From Agreia sp. VKM Ac-1783 (GTDB lineage: Bacteria; Actinomycetota; Actinomycetes; Actinomycetales; Microbacteriaceae): a stretch of DNA of 64,000 nucleotides. The translations under genes were made by a program, and so were the position numbers. The notes beneath the pieces were generated by a model. It worked only from the letters and a program-made list of their open reading frames with translations. It did no database searches and was not told where the DNA came from. Positions 43,507-52,794 of the stretch are shown piece by piece. The DNA lies in contig NZ_FXWI01000003.1 in NCBI RefSeq assembly GCF_900177765.1, forward strand, positions 496,001 to 560,000, given 5' to 3'. Numbering within the stretch: position 1 is the first letter of the stretch; each line of letters opens with the position of its first letter.

Positions 43507-45134
43507 GCGGCGTCCTCCACGCCGTCGGGTCGACGTCGCCGAGCATCAATGCCGTCGGACCGGCCGCCGAGCGACAGGGTGGCCAGGAATCCCAGCGACA
43601 AGAACGCCGCCGCAGAGAACGCCGCGTACTTCGTGCCGTCTGAGAATGCGATCTTCGCCGACTCCGCCTGCGCTGCCGTCGACGGATCTGCCGAGAGCCC
43701 GCTAATCGCCGCACCGGAGCTGTCGACGACGGCCGACACGATCTGCTCGCGCTGGGCATCCGGAACGCCCGCGTCGGACAGTCGGGTGTCGAGCTGTGCC
43801 CCGGCCGTCGTGAAGAGCACGGTGCCGAGAATCGCGATGCCGAGCGCCGATCCGATCTGCCTCGATGTCGACTGGGTGCCTGAGCCCGACCCGCTCTGCT
43901 CGACGGGCACGTCTTTCAGTACGACGCCTGTGAGCTGCGCCGTCGCGAGGCCCACACCGAATCCGTAGACGAAGAGGAATGGCACGAGCAGGCCCCAGCC
44001 CGTGTCGGGTCCGATCACGACGGCGATGCCGGCGACGCCGATGATCTCGGCGGCGAGACCCACGCGAACGATGGCGACCGGCGCGATGCGGTTGCCGAAG
44101 GCCCCCGCGAACCCGCTCGCCATGAACGAGCCGATCGCCAGCGCCAACAGGATGAACCCGGTCTGCAGCGCGTCGTAACCCAGCACGTTCTGCAGCCAGA
44201 TAGGCAGCGACAGGATGATGCCGAACTCGCCGAGGCTCACGATCATGGCGGCGATGTTGCCGTTGCGGAACGACGGGATGCGGAACAGCGCGAACGCCAG
44301 CATCGTGCTCAGCCCGGCGCGCTGCCGTCGTCTGCCCCACAGAACGAACAGCACACCGGCGGCGACGCACACCGCGAACGAGATCGGCACCGGAGAGACG
44401 TCTCCGGGCCAGCTCCAGGAGCCGATCGTCACGCGCTCGTCGACGAGCCACCAGCCGAGGCTGCGCCCCTCGATGAGTCCGAAGACGAGCGTCGCGCTCG
44501 TGACGATCGAGAGGAACGCGCCCACCGCATCCACCCGGCCCGCCGCCGTCGCCTCGCGCGATTCGCGCACGAACAGCAGCAGCCCGACGACGATCGCGAT
44601 TCCGAGGGGCACGTTGATGCCGAACGCCCAGCGCCACGAGAAGTCCGTCGTGAGCCAGCCGCCGAGGAGGGGCCCTACAGCCGTCATGCCACCGATCGTC
44701 GATCCCCAGATGGCGAAAGCGATCGCGCGATCCTTGCCGCGGAACGTGGCGTTGATGATCGACAGGGTCGTGGGAAGAACCATCGCTCCGCCGACCCCTT
44801 GCAGCACGCGGGCACCGATGAGGAGGTCGCCCGTCGGTGCCATCGCGGCCAACACGCTCGACGCGGCGAAGATCACGACGCCGAGCAGAAGCATCCGGCG
44901 GCGCCCGAATCGGTCGGCGAGCGTGCCGAAGACCAGCAGCAGGGCCGCGAAGACGAGCGTGTAGGACTCCTGCACCCACTGCACCTGAGTGCTCGAGATG
45001 TCGAGGTCTTTCACGATCGAGGGGATCGCCACGTTGACGATCGTGGAGTCGACGATGATCAGCGCGACGGCGACGCTGATGAAGACGAGGCCGTACCAGC
45101 GCGTGCGGGACGAGGTCGTGGGCGACGAGGTCAT
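43488..45134 (-). CDS. DHA2-type MFS drug exporter
   Basis: A 548-residue, 14-helix major facilitator of the EmrB/QacA class. It exports drugs by proton antiport. It has VDSTIVNVAIPSI in helix 1, motif A GTLADRFGRRRML (about residues 65-77), motif C GVGGAMVLPTTLSI and a long C-terminal soluble stretch before the last helix. The ATG at 45134 overlaps the TspO-like gene stop (ATGA). The pair is divergent from a MarR regulator with a palindrome between them, suggesting drug-responsive repression. Confidence 0.9.
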   Translation of the reverse strand: MTSSPTTSSRTRWYGLVFISVAVALIIVDSTIVNVAIPSIVKDLDISSTQVQWVQESYTLVFAALLLVFGTLADRFGRRRMLLLGVVIFAASSVLAAMAPTGDLLIGARVLQGVGGAMVLPTTLSIINATFRGKDRAIAFAIWGSTIGGMTAVGPLLGGWLTTDFSWRWAFGINVPLGIAIVVGLLLFVRESREATAAGRVDAVGAFLSIVTSATLVFGLIEGRSLGWWLVDERVTIGSWSWPGDVSPVPISFAVCVAAGVLFVLWGRRRQRAGLSTMLAFALFRIPSFRNGNIAAMIVSLGEFGIILSLPIWLQNVLGYDALQTGFILLALAIGSFMASGFAGAFGNRIAPVAIVRVGLAAEIIGVAGIAVVIGPDTGWGLLVPFLFVYGFGVGLATAQLTGVVLKDVPVEQSGSGSGTQSTSRQIGSALGIAILGTVLFTTAGAQLDTRLSDAGVPDAQREQIVSAVVDSSGAAISGLSADPSTAAQAESAKIAFSDGTKYAAFSAAAFLSLGFLATLSLGGRSDGIDARRRRPDGVEDAAQGTQR

Positions 45135-45943
45135 GCGCGTGCGGGCTGCGAGGCGCGCGAGGCGATGCGGATGCCGACGGTTGCGATGACGACGACGGCC
45201 GCGGCCACGATTGCGGCGATCATGGCGGGCTGCGAAACGAGTTCGCCGGTCGTGCGAGACACGGCGACCCAGGCGAGGCCCCAGGTGAGCGACGCTGCCG
45301 GTGCAAGGCGTCCGCGACCGCGGATGGCGATGAGGACTCCGACCAGCGCCGCGACGGCGAGCACGATGACAGCCCAGGCATCTCGGCCCCAGCCGAAGCC
45401 GTCGAAGCCCGCCGCGGTCAGTCCCGCGGCGATGTTGGCTGCCGTGGCGATCGACACCCAGCCGAGATAGAGCCCCATGGTTCCGTCGAGCACGATCGTC
45501 TCGACGACACCTGCGGGACGTCCGTCGACGAGCAGGAGGAACGTGCGGGCGAGCACGGCCAGCAAGACGACGATGACGACGCATGAGAGGGCGAGCTGGT
45601 CGAATTGAACGCTGAGGATCCACGCCGCGTTCAGCAGCAGAGAAGCAGCCACCCAATAGCCGACGAGACGCTGCCGCGGGGCGTTCGCCTGTTTCGGCAG
45701 CAACTGCCACACGGCGTAGGCCAGCAGGCCGAGGTAGATCACCGACCAGATCGAGGACGCCGGGCCGGCGGGCGCTATCGGAGTCGAGTCGGCGGTGAGG
45801 GCACCATTCGCGGCATTCTGGATGGGCGTTCCGCCCGCCGCTCCCGAGCCGATGTACGCGCCGACGACCGCGACGACGGCGCTCGCCGCGACGACGACCT
45901 GTCGGATTCTGTCAGCCGTGGTGATGCTGGAGGATGTGGACAT
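45131..45943 (-). CDS. TspO/MBR-related membrane protein
   Basis: A 270-residue membrane protein with about eight helices. Its first half matches the tryptophan-rich sensory/TspO group: GAYIGSGAAGGTPI, a PAGPASSIWSVIYLGLLAYAVWQ block and a TMGLYLGWVSIATAAN block. Family members bind porphyrins or lipids and are linked to stress. This one is longer than classic TspO (about 160 residues), with extra C-terminal helices. It starts at ATG 45943 after AGAGG and precedes the drug exporter in one operon. Confidence 0.75.
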   Translation of the reverse strand: MSTSSSITTADRIRQVVVAASAVVAVVGAYIGSGAAGGTPIQNAANGALTADSTPIAPAGPASSIWSVIYLGLLAYAVWQLLPKQANAPRQRLVGYWVAASLLLNAAWILSVQFDQLALSCVVIVVLLAVLARTFLLLVDGRPAGVVETIVLDGTMGLYLGWVSIATAANIAAGLTAAGFDGFGWGRDAWAVIVLAVAALVGVLIAIRGRGRLAPAASLTWGLAWVAVSRTTGELVSQPAMIAAIVAAAVVVIATVGIRIASRASQPARA

Positions 45944-45958
45944 CGGGCGCCTCTCGAT

Positions 45959-45976
45959 TAGTCAGCTAGCTTACTA
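45959..45976. promoter_or_regulatory. Probable MarR operator palindrome
   Basis: An 18-bp palindrome, TAGT-N-AGCTAGCT-N-ACTA, with only one mismatched symmetric pair. It lies in the 58-base gap between the divergent tspO-like/MFS operon and marR. It overlaps the likely -35 region of marR and the promoter of the other operon, as expected for an autoregulating MarR repressor. Confidence 0.65.
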
Positions 45977-45989
45977 TTCGACGGTAGCC

Positions 45990-46001
45990 TAGATTTGCAG
46001 A
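45990..46001 (+). promoter_or_regulatory. -10 box of leaderless marR
   Basis: TAGATT (45990-45995), six bases, ATG 46002. Confidence 0.55.
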
Positions 46002-46475
46002 ATGAGCGATGAGTCGGTGAACGAGGCTTCGAACGCTTCCGCTGTCGGCCCCAACATGCAGGAGTGGCCGACCGGTCGGCTTCTGGCCACCGCATCTCGA
46101 CTCGTCGAACACGCGTGGACGGAGCGTCTCGATCAGATCGGCCTGACGCACGCGGGCCTGGTCGTTCTGCATCTGCTGCAGGAGTCCCCCCGCAGCCAGA
46201 CAGATCTCGCTCGCCTCGCGCGCGTCGAGAATCAGACGATCTCGCGCACGCTCGAGCGGCTGCAGCGAGAGGGCTTCGTGGAGCGGGTATCCGATCCGAG
46301 CGACCGCCGACGGCACATCGTCTCGGTCACACCCGCGGGTACCGATGTCTGGAACTCCGCGCGCACACTGGAGCGCGACATGATGCCGGAAGTCGACGAG
46401 CCCGAGGTCTTCCGTTCCGCGCTTCTGGCGATCATCGCGTCGTCTGCTGCGAAGCGTTGGGAACCGGAGGCCTGA
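46002..46475 (+). CDS. MarR-family transcriptional regulator
   Basis: A 157-residue winged-helix repressor. The core is GLTHAGLVVLHLLQESPRSQTDLARLARVENQTISRTLERLQREGFVERVSDPSDRRRHIVSVTPAG, containing the recognition helix and the DxRRH wing typical of MarR. A TAGATT box at leaderless spacing precedes the ATG. It is divergent from the TspO-like/DHA2 exporter operon, with a palindrome in the gap. It probably represses that operon and itself and responds to a small toxic ligand. Confidence 0.92.
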   Translation: MSDESVNEASNASAVGPNMQEWPTGRLLATASRLVEHAWTERLDQIGLTHAGLVVLHLLQESPRSQTDLARLARVENQTISRTLERLQREGFVERVSDPSDRRRHIVSVTPAGTDVWNSARTLERDMMPEVDEPEVFRSALLAIIASSAAKRWEPEA

Positions 46476-46553
46476 AGCGCAAGCCCTGCTGGGCATCCCG
46501 TCGATCGTGCCACCCTGGATGAACCGCATCCCTCGAGGAGAAAGAAGCTCACC

Positions 46554-46868
46554 ATGGCAGCACGACTCATCTTCGGACTCGGCGTCGGTCTCGCCGCCGG
46601 CTACGTACTCGGCACCAAGGCCGGTCGCGCCAAGTACGCCGAGATCAAGGCGCGCGCGAACGACGTCTGGCACGACCCGCACGTGCAGAAGGCCGTAGCG
46701 GATGCTGGCGATCTCGTGCGTGAGGCCGCTCCCGTCGTGCAGGAGAAGATCGCCGACGTGGCGAAGGCTGCCAAAGAGAAGGTCACCGGATCCTCATCTG
46801 ACGCCTCATCGTCTGCTAGCCCGTCGTCTGCCAGCTCGTCGTCTGCCAGCTCGTCGTCTGCCGACTGA
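46554..46868 (+). CDS. YtxH-like small membrane protein with Ser/Ala tail
   Basis: A 104-residue protein. It has an N-terminal glycine-rich helix (FGLGVGLAAGYVLGTKAGRAKY) typical of YtxH/DUF883-type stress proteins. A charged amphipathic middle follows (PVVQEKIADVAKAAKEKV), then a C-terminal tail of Ser and Ala. The tail is encoded by short DNA repeats built on TCGTCTGCC, so its length may vary. GAGGAG precedes the ATG. It is followed with no gap by a 62-codon frame. Function unknown; cell-envelope stress is a guess from the family. Confidence 0.75.
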   Translation: MAARLIFGLGVGLAAGYVLGTKAGRAKYAEIKARANDVWHDPHVQKAVADAGDLVREAAPVVQEKIADVAKAAKEKVTGSSSDASSSASPSSASSSSASSSSAD

Positions 46869-47057
46869 ATGGCTGACGCACCGGCTACCGCCGACGACAA
46901 GCGACGCGATCAGTTGACCAGTGCGCCGAAGTCGACAGAACTCGACGCCGACCCGCGCATCGACGTGTCGAAGCGCGACGGGGCGACGCGCATCGACATC
47001 CGTGACGACGCCGCGTTCCGGCCGGGTGCGGGCGCGGAGCCATCGTCCGATTCGTAG
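46869..47057 (+). CDS. Small acidic protein, unrecognised
   Basis: A 62-residue hydrophilic, charged protein with no membrane segment or known motif (TELDADPRIDVSKRDGATRIDIRDDAAF). Its ATG directly abuts the TGA of the YtxH-like gene, consistent with coupled translation. It ends at TAG 47055-47057, which overlaps the -10 of the next small gene. It may be a real conserved small protein or a chance frame. Confidence 0.5.
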   Translation: MADAPATADDKRRDQLTSAPKSTELDADPRIDVSKRDGATRIDIRDDAAFRPGAGAEPSSDS

Positions 47058-47066
47058 ACTGAGGCC
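47055..47066 (+). promoter_or_regulatory. -10 box of leaderless small-protein gene
   Basis: TAGACT (47055-47060), six bases, ATG 47067. The box overlaps the stop codon of the preceding frame. Confidence 0.6.
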
Positions 47067-47228
47067 ATGAAGGTCAACCCCTACTACTCGAAGAAGCCGC
47101 AAGACACGCACGTCTTTCACGACGACCGCAACTGCGAGGTGGGCAAGGCGATCGCGATCGAGAACAAGAAGTTCGGCACGAACGGCTACCCGCACTGCCC
47201 GCAGTGCACCGCCCTGGCGGGCAAGTAG
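47067..47228 (+). CDS. 53-residue protein with possible metal-binding Cys/His
   Basis: A small protein reading MKVNPYYSKKPQDTHVFHD, then DRNCEVGKAIAIENKKFG, then YPHCPQCTALAGK. One Cys in the middle, a C-terminal CPQC pair and nearby His residues suggest a zinc-ribbon-like fold, as in conserved small actinobacterial proteins of unknown function. The perfect leaderless arrangement (TAGACT, six bases, ATG) and typical GC-rich third codon positions support it as a gene. It ends seven bases before the convergent reverse transcriptase gene, with no terminator in between. Confidence 0.72.
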   Translation: MKVNPYYSKKPQDTHVFHDDRNCEVGKAIAIENKKFGTNGYPHCPQCTALAGK

Positions 47229-47235
47229 CGGCTTT

Positions 47236-48564
47236 CTACGACCAGTCGATTCGATCCCAGTCGCGTCGCAGTCTTGCTCCTCGTGAGGGGCTGACGCTCT
47301 CGACCCAGGCGAGTCTTCCCGCCAGGTGGGCTCGAAAGTCGGGGTGACCGGCCCTGTTCTGAGTGCGCGGGCCGTGTGTCACGCAGTTGTGCAGAATCGC
47401 CTTCAGCTCATCGAAGAAGGCTCGGTCGACCGCGACGCCGTCGTTGACGACGAGGCCCGTGACGCGCTGACTCGCCCCGCGGCCGGCGATTCTCGTCTTC
47501 GATCCATTGAGCACGTGCCCCTCGTCGCGCACGATCCGCTCCACGCCGGCGATGAACGCGACGGCCGCTCGTCCGCGCAGCCGGTCGCCGCTGAAGGCGA
47601 GGTCGTCGGCGTACCGGGTATACATCGCGCCGGATGCCTCGGCCCAGCCGCTCAGCCGTGAGTCGAGGCGGCGAACGGCCAGGTTCGACAGCGCCGGAGA
47701 GGTCGGCGAGCCCTGCGGCAGATGCGACTCCGAGATCGCCCGTCTCAGGGCCGCACGATTCTCCGTCGAGCCTCCCGCCGGCATCCGGGCACCGACCCAC
47801 GGCGGAACCGCGTGCGTGCAGAGCCCGGTCAGGGCGTGCGCTACTGCCTCGGGGTAGCCGGCCTGTCGAAAGACGGAGAACACTCGTCGAGCGGGCACGC
47901 GAGCGAAGAAGTTGCGGAGGTCGAGTGTGATGACGGTCTCGGCTCCGACATGGGCGGCGGCGCCGGTCGCCGCAGATCGGCCGGGAACGAAGCCGTGGGC
48001 GGCGTCGTTCAGCGGCAGGCGGCTGAGGATGTCGCCCAGCACCCGGCGTTGCACGCGACGCATGCGCGGGGTCGGTACCTCGAGCAGCCGAGGAGTGCGG
48101 CCGGGTCGCAAGAGCCAGTCGTAGCTGTAGTGGTGAAGGCGTCCGCGAGGGGTGCGGCGATTCCAGTGCGCGGTGTCGGTGAGCCAGTCGAGCTGACTCG
48201 GCGACACCTCGAGAAAGTCGGCGAGCTCGCCGAGTCCGGCGATGGATGGCACGGCCAGCGAGGTCGGCGCCATGCTGGCCGCGACCGTCTCGAGGCGGGC
48301 GAGAGTGATGACTCGTCCAGCCTCGCGTGCGGCAACGAACGCGCCCTGGAAGTCGTCGCTCGCCTCGATCCATCGTGCGAGCTCGCGGTGCGCGTCTCGG
48401 GGCGGGCGGCGGTAGGCGCCGAGAGTTCCGTCGACCAGGGGCCACAGCCATCCCGGGCGCACTCCGAGTGCGCGGCCGCAGGCATCCACCAGCGCGTCGA
48501 ATGCCCACTCGGGGGAGGTGAGCATCGCGTGCGAGAGGCCGACCGCGACGGAGTGCTGCCTCAC
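47236..48564 (-). CDS. Retron-type reverse transcriptase
   Basis: A 442-residue RNA-directed DNA polymerase. An N-terminal extension of about 110 residues precedes the RT fold. Retron hallmarks are visible: NDAAHGF (186-192, the NAxxH motif), the first catalytic Asp in TLDLRNFF (215), LPQGSPTSPALSNL (282-295), YTRYADDLAFSGD (catalytic DD at 320-321) and RVTGLVVND (VTG motif, 368-370). Length and extension resemble myxobacterial retron RTs (Mx65/Mx162 class) more than the roughly 320-residue enterobacterial ones. The GTG at 48564 overlaps the stop of a 61-codon frame (GTGA); ATG 48525 is the alternative. A 167-nt inverted-repeat-bounded element ends 15 bases upstream and is the likely msr-msd template. 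No maturase or intron domain is present. Confidence 0.9.
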   Translation of the reverse strand: MRQHSVAVGLSHAMLTSPEWAFDALVDACGRALGVRPGWLWPLVDGTLGAYRRPPRDAHRELARWIEASDDFQGAFVAAREAGRVITLARLETVAASMAPTSLAVPSIAGLGELADFLEVSPSQLDWLTDTAHWNRRTPRGRLHHYSYDWLLRPGRTPRLLEVPTPRMRRVQRRVLGDILSRLPLNDAAHGFVPGRSAATGAAAHVGAETVITLDLRNFFARVPARRVFSVFRQAGYPEAVAHALTGLCTHAVPPWVGARMPAGGSTENRAALRRAISESHLPQGSPTSPALSNLAVRRLDSRLSGWAEASGAMYTRYADDLAFSGDRLRGRAAVAFIAGVERIVRDEGHVLNGSKTRIAGRGASQRVTGLVVNDGVAVDRAFFDELKAILHNCVTHGPRTQNRAGHPDFRAHLAGRLAWVESVSPSRGARLRRDWDRIDWS

Positions 48565-48746
48565 ACGGCCTCGGCGAGGATGCGACGAACCGCGGACGAC
48601 CAATCGATCGGTGCGGGCACGCGGCCGCGCGAAGCGCGGTGTGGCGCCTGCGGTTGGGCGTTCAGGCTGGGATTCGTACCCCGGGGTGACCCCGGAGAGG
48701 GTGTTCGTCTGTCGACTGCACCCGCCTCGTCCGCAGTTCGTCGCAT
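48561..48746 (-). other. 61-codon open frame coinciding with the retron element
   Basis: The frame starts with the ATG that is also the first three bases of a1 and ends in GTGA shared with the reverse transcriptase start. Its predicted product (MRRTADEAGAV... to ...SSAVRRILAEAV) is basic and Pro/Ser-rich with a possible C-terminal helix. Third codon positions are less GC-biased in the first half, which argues against long-standing coding. The leaderless spacing and GTGA overlap argue for translation. It may couple translation to the RT or be a coincidence. Confidence 0.4.
48580..48746 (-). ncRNA. Candidate retron msr-msd RNA
   Basis: A 167-base element just upstream of the reverse transcriptase gene on its strand. 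The 20-base ends (48727-48746 and 48580-48599) are complementary with a single G.U wobble, as expected for retron a1/a2 repeats. Inside are a CCGGGG/CCCCGG hairpin with a 3-base loop (around 48679-48693), a GGGTG/CACCC hairpin after a1, and a longer GGCGC...CCGCG/CGCGG hairpin (about 48614-48648) that could be the msd stem. A TAGCGT -10 (48753-48758) sits six bases before the first base of a1. The same interval is an open frame of 61 codons; see the separate entry. Confidence 0.7.
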
Positions 48747-48752
48747 TCACCC

Positions 48753-48758
48753 ACGCTA
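48753..48758 (-). promoter_or_regulatory. -10 box of the retron transcript
   Basis: Minus-strand TAGCGT with six bases between it and base 48746, the first base of the inverted repeat. It uses the same spacing as the leaderless promoters elsewhere in the window. Confidence 0.55.
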
Positions 48759-48788
48759 ACCCGCCGGCTCTGCTCGCGGAACCTCTGC

Positions 48789-48884
48789 GCCGGTCGAGTA
48801 GGTCGCTTTGCGACCGTATCGAGGCCATCATCGACGTGGTCTCGATACGCGGGCTCCTTCGTCGTACCGCTACTCGACCAGCGC
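48789..48884. repeat. Inverted pair of GTCGAGTAG/CGATACG repeats
   Basis: Copies at 48789-48826 and 48838-48884 (inverted) between the retron promoter and the Clp promoter. They insulate the two divergent transcription units. Confidence 0.75.
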
Positions 48885-48924
48885 AGGAGAGCGGGCGGGA
48901 ATAGATTGCGCTCTGTATTGTTGA

Positions 48925-48945
48925 GTTGAGTCGAAGGCACTCAAG
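48925..48945. promoter_or_regulatory. HAIR element (HspR operator)
   Basis: TTGAGT (48926-48931), seven bases, ACTCAA (48939-48944), inside G...G flanks. This matches the HspR consensus CTTGAGT-N7-ACTCAAG except for the outermost left base. It lies 18 bases before the Clp start, next to a TATTGT -10-like box at 48917-48922. Heat-shock control by HspR is therefore likely. Confidence 0.85.
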
Positions 48946-48962
48946 TTTCACAGGAGGTTACT

Positions 48963-51542
<2,580 letters not shown>

Positions 51543-51574
51543 GACTCGGCCGGATCGGCCCGAGATACTACGAG

Positions 51575-51613
51575 AACGCCCAGCCCGCGCAATCCCGCGC
51601 GGCTGGGCGTTTT
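51575..51613 (+). terminator. Intrinsic terminator after the Clp gene
   Basis: An 11-bp stem AACGCCCAGCC/GGCTGGGCGTT (51575-51585/51601-51611), with an inner GCGC/GCGC, is followed by TTTT. It lies 32 bases after the stop codon. Confidence 0.9.
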
Positions 51614-51666
51614 CGCGTGCCAGAGTGGCGGCAGCCCCTCACGGGCTCCTGACGAAAGGTCCCACC

Positions 51667-51912
51667 ATGGCAAAGAAAGTCATCGAGCAAGCCGGCTTCA
51701 ACCCCATCCGCACCGCGCACGATCTCGGCCTGCGCAGCGAGTTCGCGTACCTGGCGGGATTCGCATCGATCGGTCTCGCGCTCGTCGCCTGGCTCGCCTC
51801 CCGCGCCAAGAAGACAGACGACAAGGCGCAGTCCGACCGCTGGGGAATCTTCATCGGCCACTGGGCGCCGACGTTCTTCGCGATCGGTCTCGCGCTCAAG
51901 TCCGAGGAGTAG
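51667..51912 (+). CDS. Small two-helix membrane protein, uncharacterised
   Basis: An 81-residue protein with two predicted membrane helices (about 31-49 and 64-78) joined by a charged loop (SRAKKTDDKAQSDRWG). It starts with MAKKVIEQAGFNPIRTAHDLG. It resembles conserved small actinobacterial membrane proteins without an assigned role. GAAAGG precedes the ATG at 51667. It lies alone between the Clp terminator and a convergent operon. The 87-base gap after it shows only a weak hairpin. Confidence 0.72.
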   Translation: MAKKVIEQAGFNPIRTAHDLGLRSEFAYLAGFASIGLALVAWLASRAKKTDDKAQSDRWGIFIGHWAPTFFAIGLALKSEE

Positions 51913-51999
51913 CCGGCCGCATCCGCGCCCTTTCGGCGCATCCGCTGCCGGTCGACCAGCAGCGCATGAACCGCATGGGCGCGGATGCCGCGCAGCGAG

Positions 52000-52794
52000 T
52001 CAGAAGAGTGGCCACGGCACCGCGGGCATATGGCCCCGTGGTGCTGGGAAGTGGGCGCGCGAGAGCAGTCGCTCGCAGCGGGCATCGAGCGCGTCGAGCT
52101 CGGCTGGTGTGATGAGCGCAGTCAGGGCCTCGCCCAGCTCGTCGTAAAGAGCCGTGCGCACCCCGTCGATCGCGGCGAGTTCGTCGGGGCGCAGCTCGTC
52201 GCCGGTGAATCCCCAGAGCACGGTGCGCAACTTATGCTCCGCGTGGAAGGTCAGGCCGTGGTCGACTCCGTGCCTGTGCCCATCGGGCATGGCGAGGATA
52301 TGGCCCCCCTTTCGATCGGCGTTGTTCGCCACGACGTCGAAGATCGCCATGCGCCGGAGCGAGTCGGTGTCCTCGTGGATGAGCGTGACCTCGCGGTCCT
52401 CCTCGTCGGTTCCATCCAGCACCCGCCGCCAGCCGGCGTCGGGAAGTCGCTCCGCGGTGACCAGGTCGACGGCGTCCTGGTCGGGGTCGATGTCCTGCCA
52501 CAACTGCACCATGCCGACGCCCATCGGGCCGCTTCGCAGCCACGTGCGGGGAACGACGTTCCAGCCGAACGCTTCGGAAACCAGGTACGCTGCCGCCTCT
52601 CTGTGGGCCAGGGTGCCGTCGGGGAAATCCCACAGGGGGTTCTCGCCGGCAACCGGCTTGTAGACGACGGCGGTGTCGCCGATCTGGGCGAGGAACGTGG
52701 CGTTCGACGCCGTCGTGATGCGTCCGGTGATCACGAGCTCGCCGTCGAGCTCGCCGTCGAGACCGTCTCCGGAGCCGTTCGCCTCCGTCGCCAT
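52000..52794 (-). CDS. SCO1664-family protein (PI3/4-kinase-like fold)
   Basis: A 264-residue protein of the actinobacterial SCO1664 family. Features are an N-lobe with VVYKPVAGENPLWDFPDGTLAHREAAAYLVSEAFGWNVVP (Lys and Glu of a kinase-like fold) and the loop FDVVANNADRKGGHIL followed by GVDHGLTFH, which resembles the catalytic and metal motifs of PI3K/HipA-like kinases. Its activity is not established. It begins on the base after the DUF3090 stop. The phosphatase-DUF3090-SCO1664 trio is conserved in actinobacteria, which implies a shared function. Confidence 0.9.
   Translation of the reverse strand: MATEANGSGDGLDGELDGELVITGRITTASNATFLAQIGDTAVVYKPVAGENPLWDFPDGTLAHREAAAYLVSEAFGWNVVPRTWLRSGPMGVGMVQLWQDIDPDQDAVDLVTAERLPDAGWRRVLDGTDEEDREVTLIHEDTDSLRRMAIFDVVANNADRKGGHILAMPDGHRHGVDHGLTFHAEHKLRTVLWGFTGDELRPDELAAIDGVRTALYDELGEALTALITPAELDALDARCERLLSRAHFPAPRGHMPAVPWPLF

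Noticed and set aside
48525-48564. ATG 48525 as the only start of the reverse transcriptase
   Set aside because: Not excluded, but GTG 48564 forms a GTGA junction typical of this genome, whereas ATG 48525 has no ribosome-binding site.
48661-48700. tRNA T-arm-like sequence (GGGTACGAATCCC on the minus strand) in the retron element
   Set aside because: Only a T-arm-like hairpin is present; no acceptor, D or anticodon arms. It is better explained as part of the retron RNA.
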